Made by a program: the position numbers and the translations under genes. Shown one piece after another: positions 1 through 8,800 of a DNA stretch of 64,000 nucleotides (positions are counted from its first letter, which is position 1; each line of letters starts with the position of its first letter). Source of the stretch: Lotus japonicus (lineage: Eukaryota > Streptophyta > Magnoliopsida > Fabales > Fabaceae); contig NC_080043.1 of NCBI RefSeq assembly GCF_012489685.1, positions 54,644,289 to 54,708,288 on the forward strand, read 5' to 3'. A model generated the notes under the pieces. That model was given only the letters and a program-made list of their open reading frames with translations. It did not search any database and had not been told where the DNA came from.

Positions 1-974
1 ATCTGTAGAATCATAACCTCCAGAGATATTATTAACATGACTAACAGCATTTGAATCAGCCTTGGGTTTAAAAGTTGTAGGATAGCCATGAAGTCTATAA
101 CAAACTTCAATAGTGTGCCCTGGCTTCTTGCAATGTGTACAGTACTTTCCAATGTTCTTGTATCCTGAACCTGAAATTTTTCCTTTTCCATAAGACTTCT
201 TCCCTTCTACTGCATTAACCAGTGCTTTAGAATCTTCATTTTCTTCAAAATCAGATTGCCTTTCATGCTGCATAGCTAGTGATACTATCTTAGCTATGGA
301 AGGTAAAGGACGCGACATTAATATTTGTGATTTTACCACTCCAAAACTCTCATTCAGTCCCAAGAGAAACCGGATAGCATTATCTTGTTCCCTAAACATC
401 TTAACATGCTCAATTGCTTCACATCTACAGGGTACTGCACATCTACACTGTGGAATTGGGCGATATTGCTCCAATTCTTCCCAAAGTGTTTTGATTTCAG
501 TGTAGTAATCATTCACAGATAGTGTATTTTGTTTCAAATTTCCTATTTCATTTTGCAATTCAGAAATTCGAACTAGATCGCCCTGTGAAAACCTATCACG
601 CAGATCCTTCCAGACATCACATGCATTCTCAACGAAAACTATGCTATTGGCTATGGAAGATGTTACCGAATTGATGATCCAAGAATGGATTAGACTATTG
701 CAGCGTTCCCACGCTTCATAATTTGCATCTCCAGACACTGCGACTGGAATTTCGCCATTGATGAACTTGAACTTGTTCTTCGCTACTAGGGCTCGCTTCA
801 TCGATCTCGCCCAAGCGTTGTAGTTCCTGCCACTGAGAGGTGGTGTCACCATTGTGGCAGAGGGATTTTCACCGGAATGGATGTAGAACGGTGAAATCGG
901 ATTCTGTGCTGGCTCCAAGACCACATTTGTTGCGGATTGCCATTGTTGTTGCTAGCTTGTGCTTGACGCACCAT
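1..974 (-). pseudogene. Ty1/copia gag polyprotein, 5' part, frameshifted
   Basis: Read on the minus strand this is the start of a copia-type polyprotein. It contains the UBN2/Retrotran_gag-like region (residues such as PPLSGRNYNAWARSMKRAL, then LRDRFSQGD and MFREQDNAIRFLLGLNE) and a CCHC zinc knuckle, CTHCKKPGHTIEVC, at about 99-141. The natural ATG is at 974-972, but that frame reaches a stop after about 40 codons. The gag frame resumes after a one-base loss near 923-932, so this copy is probably not translated as one protein. The reading frame then stays open to window base 1, so protease, integrase and RT would lie outside. It sits directly behind a PBS and LTR, which fixes its orientation. 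Copia assignment is confident; the exact clade is not determined. Confidence 0.88.
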
Positions 975-1011
975 GGTTGCGGAAGCTGGTGATGGCAGAG
1001 CCCACGTTAGG

Positions 1012-1023
1012 GCTCTGATACCA
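1012..1023 (-). other. Primer binding site of the copia element
   Basis: The minus strand reads TGGTATCAGAGC, the usual plant initiator-methionine tRNA complement. It lies between the LTR (higher coordinates) and the gag start, as expected for first-strand priming. Confidence 0.9.
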
Positions 1024-1206
1024 TCAAAGAATTCAACAGAGAAATTTCAGTGTTGAAGAAGATGAATTTCTTGTTTATTCAACATAATCAGAATTTACAC
1101 TGGATCAATCTATTTATACATCAATTATCCTGTAACAAACTTTCTAACCTACTAACTGAATGCCAGCTGTAAATCCAGCTGTAACCAACCAACTAATCAA
1201 CTAACA
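1024..1206 (-). mobile_element. 5' LTR of the copia element
   Basis: Minus-strand sequence from TGTTAGTTGATTAG (1206 downward) to the PBS, about 180 bp, a normal size for a small copia LTR. A TATA-like TATAAATAG lies on the minus strand at 1118-1110. The inner boundary is approximate because a clean terminal CA is not visible next to the PBS. The other LTR is outside the window, so no target duplication can be checked. Confidence 0.65.
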
Positions 1207-1536
1207 CTAATCTTATTACAATCAGGTCCTCATGGACTTTGTGTTAGTACTTTTAGTCCTTAATCTTTTACAGTTTTCTTTTATTCTTCTACTCTGCCTT
1301 TTCTTTTTTATTTGCTGATATGTAAATGAAAATATATATAATGTATGTATACCTCAGTGGCTGATATATAGCCATTTTGATCTTTACCCATTCTAATAGA
1401 AGTTTCAATACATGGTAGTAATCATATAAACAGTGGTACTTTCAAAAAAAATCATATTAACAGTGGTAAAACCTAGTTTTACAGAGATAATTATTAAAAA
1501 GGAGCATATTTAGTAAATTAAAATTTAACTGGGTCA
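1207..1536. other. Unassigned AT-rich spacer
   Basis: About 330 bp between the copia LTR and the MULE. I see no ORF, RNA gene or repeat structure that I can name. Confidence 0.5.
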
Positions 1537-2111
1537 TAATGTAAAGGCTTAATTGCAACTTTGGTCCCTGACGTTTAGTAATTCTACGATTTTAGTCTCC
1601 CACCTAATTTAATTACACAGATGGTCCCTGACTTTGCTGGCAGTCTGCAACGTTGGTCCTACCGTTTGTTTGTTAATGGAGGAGGTTTACGTGGATGGTC
1701 ACTTAACTGATGTGGAAGTTGAATTGGAGAGAGAAAGAGACCAGCAACTGATTCAACCTTCTTCCTCGTCTTTAGGGACTCGTTCGTTCTTTATCTCTTC
1801 CCTTTTCGCTAAATCTCAAGCTTCAAAACATCTTCCTCACGGTGCTTTGTTTTTTAAGGAGGAAGAGGGTAGAAGATGACCGTTGCAGGTCTCACGTGCA
1901 ACTCACGTGCTTCCCTCTTTCTTCAGTCCTTCTTTCTCTCTCCAATTGGACATCCACGTAAGCCTCCTCCGTTAACAAATAAACGGCAGGACCAACATTG
2001 TTGACGGACAGCAAAGTCAGGGACCATCCGTGTAATTAAATTAGGTGGGGGACTAAAATTGTGGAATCGGTAAACGTCAAGGACCAAATTTGCAATTAAG
2101 CCTAATGTAAA
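1537..2111. mobile_element. Non-autonomous Mutator-like element (MULE) with 9-bp TSD
   Basis: The element proper is 1546-2102 (557 bp). Its ends are inverted: GGCTTAATTGCAA at the left and TTGCAATTAAGCC at the right. The terminal inverted repeats run about 152 bp (1546-1697 and 1951-2102) and are clearly similar but imperfect. Both sides are flanked by the same 9 bases, TAATGTAAA (1537-1545 and 2103-2111). A 9-bp duplication plus long TIRs is diagnostic of Mutator-like transposons. There is no transposase; the middle (about 1700-1950) holds CT-rich sequence and only short chance ORFs. Confidence 0.92.
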
Positions 2112-2402
2112 TAGTGTAAAACAGTGTTCAGTCAGCACTTACTTATCCACTTCATCTTAAATGTCCAAAGATTATTGGTACATGTCACTACTTATCTACA
2201 CTTATTTGAATTTATGAGCACCGAAGCGTGCAGCATGAAGCATTCAACAATTTATTTCACTTAGATTGAATCTTAGTGTTGATTCACAAGAATTTGAATT
2301 TTTAATTGCATCATATTCACTCTTTCATTCCATTCCATCTGAAAGTGCACACATTAATTCTTTACCGTCTCTCACTCTCCTCTCGACTATTGGTTTTCCT
2401 TT

Positions 2403-3461
2403 GTCTCTTCTAGAGCTGGGCGAATTGGCCCGCGCCCGCGGGCCGGCCCGCTTAACCCGCAGCCCGCGCGGGCTGTGGCCCGGTGTTTGGTTGCCCGTTT
2501 AAAAGCGGGCCTACGCGGTCTGGCCCGCTCAACCCGCGAGTTCAGGCGGGTTGAACCGCGGTTTTGCGGACTGGACCGCATTACAAAAGAAAAAAAAAGT
2601 CTTGAATTGAAGAACTCAGAACTGGCCCAACAGAAGAGAAAAAAAAAAAGTTTAAGACAAGACAAAAGTCCAACCCATTCCTCTCTCTAAAATCTGATTT
2701 CATTCCTAAAACTAACAAATCCTAAATTACTTTGGTTCCTCAATCCTCTCTCTCTCAAAAACACGACACTCCCCTCTCTTGAAGTCCCAGCGCCAGCCCA
2801 GCAGCCACTCGCCCACCACGCCACGCCACCGCGCCGCCGCGCCACCGCACCTCCCCCCGCGCCACCGCACCTCGTGACCACGTTTGCTCCTCCTCTCTTA
2901 TCTCTTTCCCCTTGTCTACCTAAAGTCCTAAACCCATTTTCAACGTTATGTATTGTTTCATTTGTTTGGTACTTTAATAAAATTAGCCTTACTTTCTGCA
3001 CAATGGGAACAAAATAGCTTCATAACTAACACAGACAAAGACAATGGAATTTGAAATTTCCCTTTCCATGCACAAATATGACAACAAACCGCCATCCTTC
3101 CTCTAATTGCCATTTTCACATTGTAGAGCTTGCTGCAATTTTGAACAAAAACAATTAAGTTTCATCTTCTAATGTTGTCTAAAATATATGCTAAAAAATC
3201 CATTTATTTTTTAATTTAGTCATTTATAAGGTTTTTAATGAAAAAAATATTTTTAATTTAGTTTTAAATTGTATTTTTATTATTTTTTAATTTGGCCTGT
3301 GGCCCGCGGGCCAGCCCGCTTATCCGCGGGGCGGGGGCGGACCAGCGTAATAGAGGCCCGTTTAAATGCGGGCCTACGTGGGGCAGTCCTACGCGGGGCG
3401 GGCTTAAGCGGGGCGGGCCAACGCGTGGCGGTCTAACCGCATACCCAGGTCTAGTCTCTTC
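2403..3461. mobile_element. Non-autonomous hAT-like element with 8-bp TSD
   Basis: The element proper is 2411-3453 (1043 bp). It starts TAGAGCTGGG and ends with the complement of TAGACCTGGG, and both sides carry the 8-bp duplication GTCTCTTC (2403-2410, 3454-3461). An 8-bp TSD and TAG-type short TIRs fit the hAT superfamily. The subterminal 150 bp at each end is very GC-rich, with repeated GCGGGC/GCCCGC motifs that can pair across the element, like the subterminal binding-site clusters known in hAT elements. The interior (about 2580-3290) is ordinary AT-rich and CT-rich DNA with no transposase ORF. Confidence 0.88.
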
Positions 3462-5331
3462 ACTACCCTTCAATCCCTCATCAGTCTCTTAGCCCCTAGA
3501 TCTTTCACATTCTCTTCACTACCCTTTATTAATTTCTTTCACTTCCATGTGAAGATGGTTTCGTCCCCATTTTCATTTCTCTCTTCTTTCTGAATTTCTA
3601 TGCGGTTTCCAGAGTTGTCACTTTTATGGCATCTTTCACATTTTATTTTAATTTCAGGTTTATCTCCTTTATCATTACGAGGTTCTTCATTTGAATGCAC
3701 AAGGTTCTGATTTGCAACCCTTTCTTCACCGTGGCAGAGATAACGAAGAAATCCTAAGCATCCAACGCAGCAAACACGAAAAGGGTTTTTATGAAATCAT
3801 GTGCGGCTGCTTCTATCATTGTTGTTTGTGTTGAGTTCTTCCAGGTGAGTGTCTTCCCTTTTTTGTATTCTCATTCGGATAGTGTTGAAGATGAGAGACC
3901 CTTGATTTTCCTAGCTTACTACTATTTTGTGATGCATCAGACATGGGGCTTAATCCCTTATGTAGTTTGATGTTTTTTTTTTTTTTTTTTCACTTTCTGC
4001 TCTTCTGTTTTGACATATTGGAGGTTGACTTGATTTGTAAATTTTGAAATGGTCTTCTGGTCTGTTTTGTACAGGTTGTGAATGAGACATTGTTCAAAAC
4101 AATCATTATAACATGAAGGCTGAAGAGATTAATTGAATGGTTGAATATGATCATTTTCCAGATGTGATGCTAGAAAGAAGTGGTTTGACTAAGGTTTGCA
4201 CATATTGCTTTTTGTCTATGCTGCAACTCTAAATATTAAGATTTAATACATATGGAAATCAGTTTCAATACTCTGAAAAAATGCTATCTGTCTTCCCCGA
4301 GGTTTGGGTAAGAAACCCAGATGATATAAAAGGAGCTCTATAGGTTTGTAGAATTTGTGATTCATTGCCCTTTATCAATATTTGAGAAACGTCCTCTAAC
4401 GTTGATGAAAAGAAGAGACAGATGACTCACTCAACTTCTTTGTCTCTCTAGCTAATTAATTTAATTTCCCCTCTTAATAATGATTGATTTGGTTAGCTAT
4501 TCCTTGCTTTATGTATACTTTTAAGCTTATAAGGAAATTTTGAAACGATTTTTTTTATAATTGTAAGAACCACCCAAATTTTTATTAGATAATATTGAGT
4601 ATGTGCAATGTCTTATTTGAGCCAGTGATTAATTGTGCATTTAAAACAGCTTATGTCTCTCTTATGTCTGCGAAGGCGTGCATTAGTTTGATGCTAAATT
4701 GGTAATGTGATCAAATGATGAATGCTTTGGTTGCTTTATTCACCAATTTTAGACTATTGTTTTAGAATAGTGATAAAAATTCAGTCATTACAGTTTGGGC
4801 AATGACTTTAAGTTGTAGATTGTTGATTTGTTTATCCCTTTTGCTTTAGTTGTTTCGTCATATCCATTTTGACAGATTTCGTTTCATGTGGAATGACTCA
4901 AGCATAACTTATCTAAATTCTTTGTGCTTGGACTGTACTTTGATTGCAGATTGTCACCTCCTTTCAACAGTTGCAGTAGGAGTAAAGAAGGCAAGGAGCG
5001 GAAGAAGTATGTGCTAACTAGTAACAAAGCTACTGCAACTCTAGCTTTAATGACAAAAGGTTGGGCATTAGAATAACTCAAATGGTTGTGATAAAAAGCA
5101 AGAGGTGTATCCTCTATGTTGCCTGTTAACATAATATATGAAGTCTTTGCATGTGATTTTTTTATCTTCACTGGTTCCAGCCAACGGACTTGACATTTCA
5201 AATCAATAATCCAAAGTTTAAATCTTAATCTTTGAGCAGAAATATTCAGGATCTTTGTTTGTTCACACCTGTTATTATAATGCAATGTTGGAAATTTATC
5301 GTTTGGTCATAATTCTGTTTTGTAATTATAG
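3462..5331. other. Unassigned intergenic or intronic DNA
   Basis: No convincing coding region. A well-formed donor-like CAGGTGAGT lies at about 3842-3850 after a pyrimidine-rich leader-like stretch, so parts may be old 5' UTR or intron DNA of the methyltransferase relic downstream. I could not find that gene's first exon here. A T-homopolymer of about 19 lies near 3971-3990. Confidence 0.4.
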
Positions 5332-5536
5332 GCTACAATAGCTGGATTTTTGTCAGGGGGCTGTCCATTGAAGAAGGGGAACTGCTACTAAAGAGCAGTG
5401 TCAAATTGGCAGTTGAAGCCGGTGACAATTTCTGGAATTTATTGAAAAGAAATCCTAGTAATAAATATAGACAAACTTTGGCTGCAGCCTCTATCGGAAG
5501 CTATGGGGCTTACCTTGCTGATGGCTCAGAATACAG
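5332..5536 (+). pseudogene. Homocysteine S-methyltransferase exon relic
   Basis: Homocysteine S-methyltransferases transfer a methyl group from S-methylmethionine (or AdoMet) to homocysteine, making methionine in the cytosol. Translation of this stretch matches an internal exon of the plant enzyme: ATIAGFLS, then after a frame change IEEGELLLKSSVKLAVEA, NPSNKYRQTLAAASIGSYGA and YLADGSEYR. The exon has a good acceptor (TTATAG at 5326-5331) and donor (CAG followed by GTACTT at 5537). One base appears lost in the G-run near 5357-5363, which breaks the frame. No other exon is recognisable, and the LTR of element B1 begins 258 bp downstream, so the rest may have been removed by the rearrangement at 5795. 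I call it a broken gene fragment. Confidence 0.8.
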
Positions 5537-5794
5537 GTACTTTTGCACCTCGTAACAGTTGACACTTCACTTTAGATCCTACTCATTCTCCTGAGGAACT
5601 CCTTTATGTATTTTCAGTATGTTAACTCTACCTCCGATCGCAAGGGGGCCTGACCCATATCTCAGATAGTTTAATCAGCTAAGTCTTTCTGGGACAGCAA
5701 ATTACTGTAGAACTAACCAGACTGCGAGACAAGGGACTTATTGACGTATTTGGAAAAAAAATGACAGAAATCCTTTGCTACACCGCTTGCAGAC
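5537..5794 (+). other. Former intron after the methyltransferase exon, ending at a breakpoint
   Basis: The sequence starts with a splice donor and shows no further exon. Around 5795 it switches abruptly to sequence matching position 1620 of the family B LTR (compare 16595 onward, constant offset of 10800). That marks a rearrangement breakpoint, not an insertion end. Confidence 0.6.
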
Positions 5795-6305
5795 AGGCGT
5801 CGATCAATTCGACTTATGCTTTACTTTGATGTTGATTATGTTGATGAACTGATGTTGTGATGTTGTGCTTTGTTGGATTGTGCGTTTTGACGCGACTTCG
5901 GAGTGGAGATTCATTGATCTGGTGATCTTTGATGTTTCGGGTTGGATGAGCAACCCTAGGCAAGTTCAAACGAGGGGTTTGGGACTTAGCCATTTGTTGG
6001 GATTCGTTGGTTTACTTAGACTTTCCCCGGGAAACTTCTTTTGGGTGGTTGGTTTTCGGAAAACCTAGAATGAATAGAATTTTGTAAACTAAAGACTTGG
6101 GAAACCTAGATTTTGAGAAATAAACTCATAACCTGACTAATCTGAATTGAAATCATTTTTATTAATGTTTAAGTATAGGAAAACTGAAGGGGAAAATATT
6201 TACGAAAGACGGGGAAAAGTCGACCTTTGTTGTGAGTTATTGGAATTGGGGAAAGCCACTAAGGTGAGCTATGGTGATGATTGAAAGTCACCGAGTACTT
6301 TACGT

Positions 6306-6520
6306 ACTCTTGTTGATGGGGTTGTGTTGTATTGACCGACATTAATCCCTTGGGTTCTCTTGTTGTTGGAGCGGTGTTGTATTGACCGACACTTAGCGCT
6401 CTTGTTGTTTGGGCTGTGTTGTATTGACCGACACTAGACCCTTGTGTATTCTTGTTGGTGGAGCTGTGTTGTATTGACCGACACTTACTCCGAGTTGTGT
6501 TGTATTGACCGACACTAACT
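6306..6520 (+). repeat. Five-unit hairpin-forming tandem repeat in the B1 LTR
   Basis: The core TGTTGTATTGACCGACA occurs five times at about 50-bp spacing, separated by variable TC/TTG-rich linkers. Each full unit can fold: GTGTTG pairs with CGACAC (one G-U) around the loop TATTGAC. The same array is in the 3' LTR of B1 (17106-17320) but absent from both LTRs of B2. Confidence 0.85.
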
Positions 6521-6605
6521 CATGGGTTTGTTGAGATTGGGTTGTGAGCTAAACACTTTCGTGGTAAGGGCGATTCGTTGTTTGGCTAACCACGTTGCAT
6601 TCAAT

Positions 6606-6850
6606 CGGGTGAATAACGGGAATGGTTCACCTGTGCATATCATGGTGAATAACGGGAATGGTTCACCTTGCATAAATGATGAATAACGGGAATGGTTCAT
6701 CATATGGTGAATAACGGGAATGGTTCACCAAGGATGAATAACGGGAATGGTTCATCCAGGATGGATTTCATCCAGGATGGATAACGGGAATGGTCCATCC
6801 ATAGTGAAAAACGGGAATGCTTCACTTGTGGCGAACGGGAACGCGTCACA
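6606..6850 (+). repeat. Array of eight hairpins with constant loop and covarying stems (B1 5' LTR)
   Basis: Eight successive dyads surround the loop TAACGGGAATGG or a close variant. Left arms are GGTGAA (6608 and 6644), ATGATGAA (6676), TGGTGAA (6705), GGATGAA (6732), GGATGGA (6775), AGTGAA (6803) and TGTGGCG (6827). Each right arm is the matching reverse complement (TTCACC, TTCATCAT, TCCATCC, TTCACT and so on; the last has a 2-nt bulge). Stems differ between units, yet both arms change together. It lies in the part of the LTR that should be transcribed. Function unknown. Confidence 0.9.
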
Positions 6851-7088
6851 AATCCGGATTCATATTGTGCATTTCACGCATACATTCATGCTGACTGAGA
6901 CTGTGTGCTGTTTGTTTATTGAAGCAATGTTAGAGCCATAACATGCTAGGATTACTTATATGCTTATATAACAACTTATATATATATCCTGTCACATGTT
7001 GAGTGTATATGTACTTATTGCTGTGAGTTGACCCTAGCGCCTTGGCTTTGTTTGTATGTTTGTGTTTGGGCGGTTGGCCTGCTGCCAG

Positions 7089-7361
7089 ATGTCGATGGCC
7101 GACTGGTTCTCGGGGGTCTCTCCCTCGGGGGGGGATCAGATATGAGGTGCAGGATCGGGATGCCCCACCGCTTGGGTGATCGATGTTGCTGGTCACCGGG
7201 CGACGTATCGGGGAAGGGTCATGGAGGACCGGACTGACGAGCGTGGACGTCTGACGAAAGGAGTTCTATGGCGCATGGAGTTGAGCTTCAACTTGCCGAC
7301 TTCAGATCGTTGTGGGTTTGGCTGGGAGGTTAGGTTTGGGCAGGCGTCATGTTTTGTGTAG
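7089..7361 (+). pseudogene. LTR-encoded ORF (MADWF family), frameshifted, B1 5' LTR
   Basis: Starts MSMADWF and in shifted frames continues PSGG, WVIDVAGHRATYRGRVMED and LSFNLPTSDRCGFG. It corresponds to the intact LTR ORF of family A (see 32332-32811). This copy has an eighth G in the G-run near 7127-7135 and a second frame break near GGTGATCGATG (7174-7184), so it cannot be read through. The protein is not one I recognise. Confidence 0.65.
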
Positions 7362-7787
7362 AGCTCTGATTCGTTTTGCTTTTGGGATCGGGTAGGTTTC
7401 CGACGCATGACTTTTCGTGTGGTTCTCTTACTGAGGGATCACAGTGAGTCAGTTGGACCATAGGGGTCTTTGCTTAGGCCATATTGAGGCCGACTTTCTC
7501 CTAGTGGTTTGTAATTATAATTTTCTCACTTACACTTCTGGGTCTGTATATATTTGCCTACGGGCACACTGCTTTGGAGTCACTGCGAGTGCGCGTGACA
7601 TGGAGTGCAGCTGAGGCTGTACATGTACATATGTTGTATATCGGTTAGTTTAGTAGTTGGGTTTTGTCTTTACTTCCTTATCGTTTTGATTTAAAGGAAA
7701 GAAAACGAAAAAAAAAATTACCTGTTTTCCGCGTAAAGATCATTTTTGGTTACTAAAGTGACACCTGGAAATCGGGGTGTTACATTG

Positions 7788-7799
7788 TGGTATCAGAGC
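7788..7799 (+). other. Primer binding site of B1
   Basis: TGGTATCAGAGC, complementary to the 3' end of initiator tRNA-Met, three bases after the LTR ends at 7784. Confidence 0.95.
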
Positions 7800-7993
7800 T
7801 TAGTCGAGTCTTTTGGGAGTCTTTGGGGAATAGGTCTTCTGTGCTAGGTTGTGTGACTCTGCAAAGAGTGAAAATTGATTGTCTGCAGAGCGATTTTCTC
7901 TCTAATTGCTTGCGTTACTACTCAATCGGATTGAGTGGTTTGTCTAGTGCTACCGTATGGCTAGTACTAATCGGACGTTTGATGAGATATAGG

Positions 7994-8647
7994 ATGGTGG
8001 ACCTTAACCGGATGGCGGAGGCAATAGCTACACTGATCGAGGCAATGATGAACCAGGCTGCGGAAGACGCTTATATGCGCGCTGAAGAGGCTGCACGTGA
8101 GCATCACCAACGACTGATGGCGACGGCGATGTATCAACAAAGAGGAATGAACCGAACAGGAGTTGGGGGACCAATAAGGTCAGGATCTCAAGGCTACAAC
8201 AGAAGGGAGAGCTACCATCAGTGGGGACCGTATCAGCGTTTCAAGGGAAGAGATCTTATCTCAAGAGTCTACAAACCAACGACTGCTGATACTGGAGGGG
8301 AGCCAGTTGGTGACAAAGGTGTGACATGTACTCGTTGTGGAAAGTTTGGGCATTTTGCTAACAAGTGCTCAGTGACTGGATGGAGATGCTTCAAGTGTAA
8401 CCGAGAGGGGCATCTAGCTGTGAACTGCAAGACACCCCAGGAGGAAACGTCTGATAGTAAGATGAAAGGGAATGATGCTACCAGAGATTGTAAGGCACTC
8501 AAGGGCGAATCATCAGGGAATGTTGGGAAAGGAAAACGATTTGCTACAGAGGAAAGGATTCATACCAAGGAGGGGGCAAGAGCTGAGGAGTTGAACGAGG
8601 AAGAACGTGGGAACGATGGTAATATTTTAACTGTTCTTTTATTCTAG
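7994..8647 (+). CDS. Shortened gag of family B (capsid core deleted, two zinc knuckles)
   Basis: Start chosen at ATG 7994 because MVDLNRMAEAIATLIEAMM lines up with the gag start of family A (MVNTNQLAEMMATMAQAV). About 218 residues. An N-terminal helical, Glu/Ala-rich segment (about 1-50) jumps straight to NRTGVGGPIRSGSQ, which in family A comes after the capsid domain; roughly 190 residues of capsid are therefore missing. Two CCHC knuckles follow, CTRCGKFGHFANKC and CFKCNREGHLAVNC, then a Lys/Glu-rich tail ending at the protease junction. The product could bind nucleic acid but not build a particle alone. Compared with B2 it lacks a second knuckle pair. The frame is open, but expression is unproven. 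Confidence 0.8.
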   Translation: MVDLNRMAEAIATLIEAMMNQAAEDAYMRAEEAAREHHQRLMATAMYQQRGMNRTGVGGPIRSGSQGYNRRESYHQWGPYQRFKGRDLISRVYKPTTADTGGEPVGDKGVTCTRCGKFGHFANKCSVTGWRCFKCNREGHLAVNCKTPQEETSDSKMKGNDATRDCKALKGESSGNVGKGKRFATEERIHTKEGARAEELNEEERGNDGNILTVLLF

Positions 8648-8800
8648 AATAACTTACTCTTTTCTCTTCGAAGCGAGTGTGACGCGCCTAACTTGTATTT
8701 ACTACTTAGACTATGATCCTATGATTATTATCCCTAGTAGGACCTTATTCGAAGTTGCTCGTGTTTTAACTATAGGAGTTACACGAGGTTGGGAATAGCA
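8640..8800 (+). pseudogene. Aspartic protease remnant of family B
   Basis: Directly after the gag stop, one frame reads RLTCIYYLDYDPMIIIPSRT then LFEVARVL, alignable with the family A protease segment [20 protein letters not shown] then TLLANSACM. The catalytic DSGA position has become a stop followed by NNLL-type residues, so no active protease can be made. Confidence 0.55.

Larger units (their letters stand above)
5795..7784 (+). repeat. Truncated 5' LTR of B1
   Basis: Matches the 3' LTR at 16595-18580 almost base for base. It ends GGAAATCGGGGTGTTACA immediately before the PBS. The U3 part, including the TATA box seen in the 3' LTR at 15668, is missing, so this copy has probably lost its own promoter. 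Confidence 0.93.

Noticed and set aside
2387..3492. Arg/Gly/Pro-rich ORFs in GC-rich blocks
   Set aside because: They are the subterminal repeats of the hAT-like element read in six frames.
4884..5285. 133-codon minus-strand ORF upstream of the methyltransferase exon
   Set aside because: No domain, no promoter context, and it overlaps presumed intron DNA of the plus-strand relic.
6606..6850. CRISPR-like spaced repeats
   Set aside because: Repeat arms are not constant, spacing is short, and the genome is a plant; these are dyads within an LTR.
6515..6941. Small ORFs with repeated NGNGS or FPLFT motifs over the hairpin array
   Set aside because: They come from the repeated loop and stem sequence; the structure lies in the nucleic acid, not in a protein.
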